From Actinomortierella ambigua (lineage: Eukaryota > Mortierellomycota > Mortierellomycetes > Mortierellales > Mortierellaceae): a stretch of DNA of 43,130 nucleotides. Position numbers and translations under genes: made by a program. Below the pieces are notes generated by a model. That model was not told the DNA's origin and did not search any database. It saw only the letters and a list, made by a program, of their open reading frames with translations. How positions within the stretch are numbered: the first letter of the stretch is position 1; the number at the start of each line of letters is the position of its first letter. Positions 11,304 to 20,800 of this stretch are shown here, one piece after another. The stretch is taken from contig JAAAJB010000295.1 in the NCBI GenBank assembly GCA_016098155.1, positions 1 to 43,130 of the forward strand, read 5' to 3'.

Positions 11304-12532
11304 TGTTGAGCGTGAGGACAAGGAAATGTCGGGGACCTGGGCTGGAAAGAAAGGTAACTTTGAACCGGCTGAGCTGCTACTACTGTTGCTGGCTGACCAA
11401 AGATGACAGCGGGGAGAGAAAGAGAGAGAGGATAGGGATACGAGAGTGGAGGGGGGCGGGAGAAAAGAGTAAGAACGAAATCAGCAATGACCAGGGAGAA
11501 AAAGAAGGACAAGTGGAAAAAGTAATGAGGAAAGGAAGAAAGGAATGAATGAAAAAGTTGGCAGCCTGACACTCCATGGCGAGTTCATTGCCCATCAAAG
11601 AAGGGAAGGGGGACACTCTAAAGTGAAAAGCATTCTCGCACTGACCTTGTCAGTCTGTTCTCTCTCTCTCTCTCAGCCAGACAGACAGACACACACTCTC
11701 TCTCTCTCGGGTCCCTCGGATCGACTGGTCACGACCAACCACACAACCCACGATCGAAAAGCATGCATGCTCGCTCATCCTGGGTCTCCCCCCTTGAATA
11801 CACAGTCATAGACCACCTTGACTCTTTGCAGGAGCCTCAAAGGGGCAGGTCCAAGGTGGTGAAGAGCAAAGGAGAAGAAGATTCATCTCGGCTCTCCACG
11901 TGAAGAAGAAAAAAGATTCAAGCTCTTCGGTCCTACTTTCCCACCCATACCAATTGCACATTATTCACATCCCTGAACAAACGCGTACCCCACAGAGAAC
12001 CCTCAACTGCTTTCATCTGCTAGGCGACGCGTTCCTTGAGAAGCATGATCTGATTATAATCAGCTAGAAAAATCATATGTACTCAATCTATCATGTTTTT
12101 TTAAGCAAGAAAAAGTGTTTGTGTCTTTGTGTGATACATTCATTGGCTGTGAGGAGAATTCCTAGACCTGCAGGAACAAAAAGTGCATACAGAGATCATC
12201 ACTCACCTTCATTGCCTTCGTGGCCCAATAAACGCGCGCCTTTGTTCTATGAGACAACATGGGTCTATGTAATTTTTTTTTTTTTTTTAGGTTGGTTGGC
12301 TCTTCAGTCTTCTACGACCTTCTACTGCGCCTTGCAGAGCATTGCAACAATCGCAATCTACTATGATGCTGTGCATCAATGCAGCCATCAATGCAGCCAT
12401 CAATGATACATATTTCAAGGATAAAAAGTGCCCAACACCTTGCCATCTCTCCTCGCTCTAGTCGGCAGTCCTTATTCACCTCATTCATCCCTTCATTCAT
12501 CAAACTCATTCACTCAAGACTACTTCGCAACA
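11304..12532. other. Divergent intergenic region between carboxylase and F-box/LRR genes
   Basis: The region holds GA-rich sequence near 11409-11430 (CT on the carboxylase sense strand), CT tracts near 11660-11710, and a T15 run near 12275. Near the right gene there is a short tandem repeat and an ATAAAAAG element at 12421-12428, about 105 bases before the ATG. A possible acceptor (TTTCCAG on the minus strand, near 11341) opens a short in-frame extension of the carboxylase, but no partner exon could be identified. Confidence 0.5.
12374..12405. repeat. 12-base tandem repeat upstream of F-box/LRR gene
   Basis: Unit CATCAATGCAGC occurs twice, followed by CATCAATG. It ends about 15 bases before the ATAAAAAG element and about 130 bases before the ATG. 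Confidence 0.7.
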
Positions 12533-14122
12533 ATGACACGCGACGTATTTGACCTTCCAGAGCTTGCATTCCACATCTCCAAATACCTCGACAACCACGC
12601 GCTCTTCAACTGCGTGCAGGTTTCAAAGACGTGGGCAAAGCAATTTGTGCCTCTCCTATGGTACACATTCAGCGTGAGGGACCGGTCTCTGGACGGGTTC
12701 CGCTTTGATGGAGACTCTTGGGAAAACCTCCCACCGCCAGACCTGGCGTCCTACGACAAGTTCCACAAGTCTGCCAACCAAGCGATCGCCAAACATGGTC
12801 ACTACATTCGCGAGATCGTGGTAGAGGATCCAAGGCCCGTGCGATTCCTTGCTCGCCATTGCTCCAACCTGACCAAGATTATCTGTCGCTTCCGATGCCA
12901 CCCCGAAGACAGTGCCCCCTCGCCTCTAGTGTACACGACCGACATCTTGCCTGTGTGGGAGCTGATTCGCAAGAGCCCGCAGTTGCACACGCTTCGACTC
13001 GGTAGATCAGAGCCAGGACCGTTTCACGAGTTTCCTTGGATTTCCCGTCGTACCAAGGTCGAATGCCTCCAGAGTCTGTCAAACCTTCGGCATCTGAGCG
13101 TACCTTTGCTTGACTGGGACTATTGTGAATTCAGCACTCACTTCCCGCGACTGGTTGAAGCGCGGTTTAATTTTGACCCTCTCTATTTTAATGAAGAAGA
13201 AGAGAGCGACTACCACCTCCACTTTGACTTCTTGGATGAGACGGTGACAACTGTGGCCGAACGACTAAAGCAAGCTCCTCAAATGACTCAGAGTTCTTTA
13301 AAGCAACTGTTGCTCAACACAGAAAGCTTCTATGTTGATGCCAGAGGACTCCAGTGTTTGTTCCGTCGGTTCCCAAGACTCGAGCGTCTCCTATTCTCCC
13401 GCATCCACGATCATCAGACCACCAGTCTTTTCCTGGATATCACGATGGGTCCATGTACTTGGATACCTTGCAGTGTCAACCTTGGCGAAGGTACACCCTG
13501 TGGTCCTCTATTGTTCACCACGCGTGTGGGTTATTATAATGACGACACCGTGGCATCTATTGTCAGAGTCTTACCTGTACCACTCAGGGAGATCCATGTT
13601 CAGTACATCGGGACGCTGACAGTCGAGGCCCTTGTAGAGCGCTGCAACCATACGCTGGAGGTCGTGTCGGGAAATACCAGGAATGGCTATTTTAACTATT
13701 ATGGCCCACATGACCAACCGCTGGAGGACTTGCCAGAGACTGTCGGTGCGCTGTTGGCTCGGTGTCCGAGACTGAGAAGGGTCAACACTCCGCTGTTGGA
13801 GGTCGATATCCGATATCTGATGAATCACCCTTGGGTCTGTTGCGATCGTCTCGAGTTTCTGAGGTGTAAGGTCATCGGAATCCCAGAGATGTCGGCCGAG
13901 GAGACATTATTGGTTCAGGCTGTGTTGGAGCGACAAGAGCAGCAGCAGCAGCAGCGACATGAAGAGGACCATCATGAATGCTTGACGGACGAGGAACGAC
14001 GCGTCCTGGAGAAGCATGAGCTGATTGGTCGATACCACCGAGCACTACGGGACCAGTTAGACAAGTGCCCGAATCTACAATACGACTTTGATGACCTGCT
14101 GCCACCCAGAATATGGAGATAG
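12533..14122 (+). CDS. F-box/leucine-rich-repeat-like protein
   Basis: A single exon encodes 529 aa. The start chosen is the ATG in CAACAATGAC, because the protein then opens directly with the F-box (VFDLPELAFHISKYL, then CVQVSKTWAKQF). An upstream in-frame ATG at 12428 would add 35 serine-rich residues. After the F-box come irregular leucine-rich segments such as LHTLRLG, LSNLRHLSV, FRRFPRLERLLF and LLARCPRLRRV, which fit the loose LRRs of fungal F-box substrate adaptors. The C-terminus has a charged stretch containing QQQQQ and a final CPNLQYDFDDLL. Such proteins recruit substrates to SCF ubiquitin ligase through Skp1; the substrate cannot be read from sequence. A clear paralog lies at the right edge on the other strand and shares the motif RYLM-(N/E)-HPWVCCD near the end. 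Confidence 0.85.
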   Translation: MTRDVFDLPELAFHISKYLDNHALFNCVQVSKTWAKQFVPLLWYTFSVRDRSLDGFRFDGDSWENLPPPDLASYDKFHKSANQAIAKHGHYIREIVVEDPRPVRFLARHCSNLTKIICRFRCHPEDSAPSPLVYTTDILPVWELIRKSPQLHTLRLGRSEPGPFHEFPWISRRTKVECLQSLSNLRHLSVPLLDWDYCEFSTHFPRLVEARFNFDPLYFNEEEESDYHLHFDFLDETVTTVAERLKQAPQMTQSSLKQLLLNTESFYVDARGLQCLFRRFPRLERLLFSRIHDHQTTSLFLDITMGPCTWIPCSVNLGEGTPCGPLLFTTRVGYYNDDTVASIVRVLPVPLREIHVQYIGTLTVEALVERCNHTLEVVSGNTRNGYFNYYGPHDQPLEDLPETVGALLARCPRLRRVNTPLLEVDIRYLMNHPWVCCDRLEFLRCKVIGIPEMSAEETLLVQAVLERQEQQQQQRHEEDHHECLTDEERRVLEKHELIGRYHRALRDQLDKCPNLQYDFDDLLPPRIWR

Positions 14123-14494
14123 CTCTTTTTCTGTTTTATTTAAAATATTTTATTTTTTTGGTGTGGTAACCCTTCATCTCTGTACAAAATTGGGAATAGC
14201 TGTCTTCCGTGATATGGGAAAGGTGGTATTGTTCTCCTATGGTTTATTGTCATAAAAGAAAACAAAAAGCGAGAGATGGAAAGAGCCGTACATGAGGAGA
14301 GGAATGTACTCGTGATAATCTTTCATAGTGGCAGGCGGTAAAGGTGTCCATGCAGGTTCTTGTGACTTTCACAGACTGGCCAATGTCCTCTGGCATGCCC
14401 CAACCCCCTTGAGGGTAGCACCACCAAATTTCGGCACCTTGAGTGACCTCCTCAACTTTTCTTTCGTATCACACTCATAGAAGAGAAGCAAATT

Positions 14495-14546
<52 letters not shown>

Positions 14547-14862
14547 TCGACGCAAGAATATAGGCGGGGGCAATAGGTGCGCGAAAACCCCTACCCTCTC
14601 GCTCTACCGACGTGACTTTGTCTAGTATTTAACCAGTGTGACAAGCTCGAAAAAACCCTTTTTTTATTCGTGTGAAGGGAACTAGAGGTATGCACAAACC
14701 AATCCCTAACTCTTTTTTTAGGGAGAGAGAGAGAGAAAGAGAGAGGGAGGGGAACCGCCATTCCCCACCAGATTGGACTGGACCGGCAGACACGGCCAAG
14801 CCTAACAGGTCCCAGAGACCAACGTGTCATGTTCCCCCTCTCTTCGGTATTGAACCCTATTA
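14123..14862. other. Convergent 3' intergenic region
   Basis: The region lies between the stop codons of the F-box/LRR gene (+) and the serine-rich TM-protein gene (-). It has A/T-rich sequence just after 14122 suited to polyadenylation, the long AG tract listed separately, and T-rich runs near 14650-14720. No coding or RNA gene is seen. Confidence 0.5.
14497..14543. repeat. (AG)23 microsatellite
   Basis: An uninterrupted AG run of about 47 bases, the longest perfect dinucleotide run in the window. It lies in the intergenic region between two convergent genes. Confidence 0.95.
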
Positions 14863-15909
14863 TCAGTGCGTTGGATTCCGGCCATGGCCATACTCGTAGC
14901 TGCTCCTGCTACTACCACTTTCACCTCCACCATGATGACCAAACAACATCTGCGAAGGTGAAGGCGACCGCGGCGGTGTGTTTAGAACCTGCTCCATCAA
15001 GATGGCCGACGCACGCTTGTTCTGCTGTTGCTCATATTGGTGGGCGAGCTCGACATCGTACCCGAGGCCAAACCCAGCATTACGTCCTTGTTCGATCGAC
15101 GCCACCGCATGCAACGATCCATCTTGATCCCCTGAAAAATTATGGCCCATCCCGACCAGATTCGCTAGCTTGGAGTTGGACCGAACAACGCCTCGATCGC
15201 GAGACTTTGATGAGGATGGAGGCGAGGAAGATGATGACGGAGAAGAATAAGAGGGAGGGGAAGAAGAAGAAGAAGAAGAGGGCGACGACGACGACGAAAA
15301 GAAGAAAGAGGCCGGTCCACTCCTTGGCTGAGAGGTCGAGTTTGTCCGCGGGCGAGAGTTCATCATGGTCTTGTCCAACGTCTTGGGAGGCGCATAGGTT
15401 GGCGACGGCGCATCTACAATTACTGTGATGGGACACAGACCCTTGGTGCTAATTGCTGGTGGAGCTGCTGCCGTCGCTCCTGTGGATTGTCCTTCGCCGC
15501 CATCGCCCCCTCGTGCTGCTGCTGCTGCTGCTGCTGCCCCTGGTGCTACTGTGTAGGGAGGCAAAACCGACCCCGTGCTAACATTGGATTGCTGGTATGT
15601 CTGACCCTCTTGGATTTTGCCCTTCTCTTGAAAGCCCGCTCCATCGTAACCTGGAGGTAGGCTCTTGGGCATCTCTCGACGGTTGGCACGGGCCTCCCGG
15701 ATCCATATGCACAGGATGATTGAGACGAAGAGGAAAGCTCCTACACTGCTCAAGGAAATGAGGAGGATTCGCTGAGTGTCGTTCGACATGCCTGACCCAT
15801 CTCCTTGGCCATCCGGGATGGGCGGGGGAATCATCTCTTGGCCGCCGACGAGCAAGGCAAGAATGCCTAGCATGAGCGAACTGAAAGTTATGTGTCGCTG
15901 AACAGACAT
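14863..15909 (-). CDS. Small type I single-pass membrane protein with serine/proline-rich tail
   Basis: A single exon encodes 348 aa. Residues 1-23 look like a signal peptide (SSLMLGILALLVGG). A short Pro/Gly-rich outer segment of about 24 residues has one N-glycosylation sequon (NDT). The membrane segment is residues 48-70 (ILLISLSSVGAFLFVSIILCIWI), followed by a basic REARANRRE stop-transfer. The roughly 275-residue tail contains poly-Ala, poly-Ser and Ser/Pro runs and ends Glu/Ser/Tyr-rich. The layout resembles fungal Mid2/Wsc-like surface proteins, but the outer part is too short and lacks WSC cysteines, so this is only an analogy. I do not recognise a family. Ser/Pro sites in the tail could be phosphorylation targets; that is inference. 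Confidence 0.7.
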   Translation of the reverse strand: MSVQRHITFSSLMLGILALLVGGQEMIPPPIPDGQGDGSGMSNDTQRILLISLSSVGAFLFVSIILCIWIREARANRREMPKSLPPGYDGAGFQEKGKIQEGQTYQQSNVSTGSVLPPYTVAPGAAAAAAAARGGDGGEGQSTGATAAAPPAISTKGLCPITVIVDAPSPTYAPPKTLDKTMMNSRPRTNSTSQPRSGPASFFFSSSSSPSSSSSSSPPSYSSPSSSSSPPSSSKSRDRGVVRSNSKLANLVGMGHNFSGDQDGSLHAVASIEQGRNAGFGLGYDVELAHQYEQQQNKRASAILMEQVLNTPPRSPSPSQMLFGHHGGGESGSSRSSYEYGHGRNPTH

Positions 15910-17152
15910 TTCTGGTGTATCTGGGTGCCTTGATCCGTTTTTTTTTAGGCTGGGAGGATGATGATGGCAACAGATGCAAGAAAAAGGTGAAGAAAAGGAG
16001 AGAGGAGAGAGTGAGTGAGAGGTAGAGAGAGAATGAGAGAGAGGTAGAGAGAGAGGGGGAGGGGGGATGAGAAGGGGGAAAGAAAGAGAAAGAAAGAAAA
16101 AAAAAGAGGTAGAAGAATCGTATGCCTAGCCCAGATCGAGGAGGTCGAAGAAAGATGGCCAAGGAGGCGGCGATGGCACCACCAACCTTTGAGGCGACAG
16201 GCAGAGGAATGGAAGAAGGAGGCTGTTGGCACTGCCGGGCGCAGTGAAATGCAAAACTGGCTGGCACTCCCTAAAAAGCCCTTGTGTTCAGCTATGTGTG
16301 TGTTTTTTTTGGTGTTTTGAAAGAGAAGAATAGAACTCGAACCATCGACTATGGTCCAGCCCAATATGGTCATCAGCATTCCTCTTTACATAGCAGCGGA
16401 ACATGTTTCCATTGACGCCATTTCATCCATACCACAGAGAAGCTCCTTCTGTCTTACTCCCCCCTTCTCCCTCTTTGTTCTATCCACTTCTTCCTTTCTT
16501 TGATCCCTCTGAAGGACCTGACAAAACAATAGAGAGGGAGAATGGGAAAAAGGAAGAGATGTACGTATGTATGTGCGAGGGATAGAAGGAGGGGGGAGAT
16601 CATTTCTTCCTGCAACGGTGGACATAGCCGCCGGCAAAAAATAACCCAGGGGTTGCGTTATTTCTGGCAACGTGTGCCAAACAGCCAAAATCATAGCCCT
16701 TGAACTCATCGCCACTCCTCTTTCGCGCGGGTCCTACGTAGAGTTCTCTCTCTCGCTCTGAATAATAATGTACCCCATTTTACGTAGAGTGAAAGGCAGC
16801 CACTCTACTCCCGCTGCTGGTACTTTTTGACTCTCAAAGTCGCCATGTTTCACGCTAGAGTGCCTCGATAACTCGAGGAATGAGACATCGGGGTTTTGTC
16901 TCGCTTTAAGCACCCCGCCAACAAGCTCGCGATCAAAGTGCTGTCGGCCGGAATGAAAGAAAAAAAAAGTTTTCAATTGCACCATCGCATTGTTCATTCT
17001 GATCCTCTTTCTCTCTTTTACTCTCCCACCATATTTTTTTTTTCGCCGCTGGAACAACTCACTGAACAGCTCTCTTGACACCCAATTGCCTCATCGCTTG
17101 TGAAATCTTTTATCTTTCTGGATATCCAACGAGGCGCGACACCTGATTGTCC
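15910..17152. other. Divergent intergenic region between TM-protein gene and ABC transporter
   Basis: From 15950 to about 16110 the plus strand is almost pure purine (GA-rich), so the sense strand of the left gene is pyrimidine-rich just before its ATG. The remainder up to 17152 has no convincing exon and no clear TATA element close to 17153. The open frames here are short or low-complexity. Confidence 0.5.
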
Positions 17153-17854
17153 ATGTCTACGCCATACGGCGACACGGGAGAGAATGAACGAGAGCGAGGA
17201 GAAGGTCAAGGGCATCGCCGTCTTGACGAGAAAGAGGGGCTGAGCCAGGGTGAGCCTGCAGACTCGCATGCCCCCACAGGAAGGCACAGCCCCGAGAACG
17301 GTCGTGTCTCAGAGAAGCAAGGGATTCGCTCACCTGCAGCTGATCTTCCCAACGCATCAACAACAGCAAAAGCAGTAGCAGCAACAACAACAACAACAAC
17401 TACAACAGCCGCAGGGAATACCGAGAAAAACAATGCTGGATCTCCGCAACCACCACAACCACCGTCACCAACTGCAACCCCCAGGAGAGCGCGACACAAT
17501 GTCACCATCTCGCAGCCAGACACCCGCAGACACCGAGGTGCCAAAAGGAAGCCCTTTCGACTCGGCCCGCGGTTCTTCCTCCTGGAATGGCTTTATATCT
17601 GGGTTTTTGGCCTCATTCACCGCTGCCGCAAAAGCAAGAGCTTCAAAAAGCTGCATTTACGCTTGATCGGCCCTCTGACAGCCCACCGGAACGGCAGCCT
17701 ACTGGACGCTTCGTGGAAAGACGAGTTAGCCAAGGCTGCCATGGACAGGCGGTAAGATATCGCGTGCCGTATTTTTTTTTCTCGCGGTCTAGGTGTGTCA
17801 GAAGAAGTCGTTTCACTCTGTGCGAACCTTCTACTAAGAACGTGCTTCATACCC

Positions 17855-17892
<38 letters not shown>

Positions 17893-20800
17893 CTCGCTCT
17901 CTCTCTCGTTCTCGCTCCGCCCTTTTTTTCCCACCTTACTTCTATCCCATTTCAGGCAACCCAAGATTATCAACGCACTACGTCGCCAGTATGGACTAAA
18001 GTACTTTCTTATCGGTATATGGAAACTCATCTGGGCGGCCTGCACCTGGGCCGGTGCCTACTACTTCCTGCGTGTCTCCATTGAATTTCTCGAGACAGAG
18101 GATCCCGACAGCAAGACTGGCCACCTCTATGCCGTGGCGCTGCTACTGACGTCCCTGGGTTCCTCGATTGCCATCCACCAACTGTACGGCGAGTGTACTG
18201 CGCTCGGCGTCCAAGTCAAGGCGGCCATCTCAGTCCTCGTCTATCGCAAAGCTCTCGTTCTGGCCCGCATCCGTGGCGGTGCCGGCGAGATCATCAACAT
18301 CCTGGCGACGGACGTGGCGCGAATCGTCGATGCGGTCACCAACTTTCACTTTCTCTGGTCTGCCATCATCGAAACGATCCTGATCTTGGGCCTCGCTTTC
18401 CCGACTGTTGGATGGAAGGCGGCACTGGTGGCCGTAGCCCTGGTGGTGGTTGTCCTACCAGTCCAGATCTACTTGGGTCGATGGACGAGCAAGATCCAAA
18501 TCGAACAGACGGCCGTCACCACGGAACGCGTGCATCTCATGTCCGAGATCCTGACGGCCATTAAGCTGATCAAGTTTTATGCCTGGGAGGCCCCCTTCCA
18601 TGCACGCGTCCATGATGTCCGATCCAAGGAGCTGCATCTGTTCCGTACGAATATGAAGGTCAAGGCAATCAACTTTGCCGTCGTTTTTGTGTTGCCTGTC
18701 GTGGTCGCGCTCTGTTCGCTGGCTGTCTATGCAGCGACGCTCAATGGCGAGCTCGAGAGCAGTGTCGTGTTTACGGCGCTCAGTATCTACAACACCCTGC
18801 GCTACCCGCTTTTGATGCTGCCGATCGCTGTCAAGAGCACCTCGGGTGCCCGCCTGGCCCTGCGACGCCTGGACGATTACCTCACCCAACCAGAGGTGAA
18901 GCTCTTACCGGAGCACTCGGCCGCGGAAGGGGGTGACTTGGCGATTGATATGGAGGATGGCGAATTCACGTGGGATGAAGACGACAACGATCCAACCTTG
19001 TCTGGCATCAACTTTAAAGCCAAGAAGGGTCAGGTGATTGCGATTATTGGTGACGTTGGCTCTGGCAAGAGTTCGTTCGTTGCGGCTCTTTTGGGCCAGA
19101 TGCGGTATACGGGGGCGAAGCCCAAGCTCAAGATGTTTGGCAATTCTTCGTACGTCCCTCAAGAGGCCTGGCTGATCAATGTCAACTTGCGTGAGAACAT
19201 TGTCTTTGGCAAGGAGTTTGATCGCAAGCGGTATGAAACGATCATCAAGGTTTGCGCGCTCGAGCGCGACTTGACGCTTCTCAGCCATGGCGACATGACC
19301 GAAATTGGTGAGCGAGGAAGCAATCTGTAAGTTTCTGACATTTGGATGAAAAAAAAAAAAAGATGGATTGGTGTTTGCACCGAAAAATACGATAATTGTT
19401 GCTAATGACCCTCGCTCCCACCCTTCATATGATTTACTCCTTTTCCCTTTGACAATGATCCATCCAGGTCGGGTGGTCAGAAGCAGCGAGTGTCGATCGC
19501 GCGCGCTGTTTACCACGAGTCCGATATTGTCCTGATGGACGACCCGCTTTCGGCACTTGACCAGAACGTGGGCAGGCACATCTTTGACCAATGTATCCGA
19601 GGCTTTCTGTCGAACCGCACGGTCATCTTGGTGACCCATCAACTGCAGTACCTTCACCGCTGCGATCACATTGTCATGCTCAAGAGTGGTCGGGTCGCGT
19701 ACCAGGGCACGTATGATGAGCTGATGGCCAGCCAGCCCGAGTTTAGCACGCTGATCAACACCCACGTCTCGGACGAGGACTTTGAGGAAGCCGAACTTCC
19801 GACGGAGGCCGACGTGGAAATTGACTCGGACATGGATCTTTTCGATGAGAACGCAGACGATGGCTCCTTGACTAGTGACCACTACGAGGTCCTGAACCAG
19901 GTGACTGGGGGCGATCGAATGTTGCTCCAAAAGGCAAAAATGGCCGCCACAGCCGGTGGGGCTCGCCGACACTCGTTGCCGCCAGGAACCAAGGTCGGTG
20001 TAGAGCCCGGCACTGCGACGCTCGAAAACCAGACCTACGAGACCATCACTCCCAGGGAGCGGCTTGAACTGCTCCAGCGCCATATGCCGTATCTTAAGCG
20101 AGGCTCAGTCCTTGCGAACACGCTCCAGGAACACACTAATCTCAACTTTATCAACCGACCCGGTTTGGGCTTCTCGCACACCCACAACTTTGATCGGGCA
20201 ATTAATCGCAACGAGCTCACCATTTATTCGATTCCTGATGGTGACAGTTATGCTGGTCGTGCTAGTGGACACCGACGGAAGAGTGTCCAGCATCGACGCT
20301 CAGTAATTTCTTTGGACAAGATGGCAGAAGGAGGAGACCAAGAGAGGAGATCCCATCATCGCGATCGTGGAAGCGGCGACGATCACGACCACGAGTCCGA
20401 CTATCTATCGGATTCTAGTTCGGACGAGGAAGACGATGAAGAGAGCGAGGCCAAGAAAGCAGGAGTGTTGATCGGCGATGACCAAAGCATGAACGAATTT
20501 GGGTGGGCCGATTATCTAAAGTACCTCCGCGTCGGCCGTGGTGTGGTCGCCAGTGTGCTTTTGATCGTCTTGTTCTTTGTCGCGCACGGCATCCGTATCG
20601 GGTCTGATTACTGGCTGCGACTTTGGGTTCCCGACACGCTCAATGCCCCCGATTCGCTCTACCTGGGCGTCTATGCGGCGTTCATTGTTGCTTTTGGTAT
20701 CGGCGTCTTGCTCCGTGGTTTGTTCTTTGCATCGATGTCGGCTCAAAAGGCGATGGTGCTCCATGACCGTGCTTTTGTTTTCGTTGATATGATGGCGTTC

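Noticed and set aside
11545..11811. Short plus-strand frame between carboxylase and F-box gene
   Set aside because: Contains CT and CAGA repeats only; no domain and no promoter context.
15578..16267. 229-residue minus-strand frame rich in Ser/Leu/Phe upstream of the TM-protein gene
   Set aside because: It arises from the GA/CT-rich stretch and overlaps the real gene in another frame; low-complexity translation only.
16333..16343. GGTTCGAGTTC on the minus strand, similar to a tRNA B box
   Set aside because: No A box, no cloverleaf arms and no terminator at the right distances.
18905..20083. 392-residue open frame on the minus strand within the ABC transporter
   Set aside because: It covers NBD1 and crosses a transporter intron; the plus-strand motifs (Walker A and B, LSGGQ) settle the coding strand.
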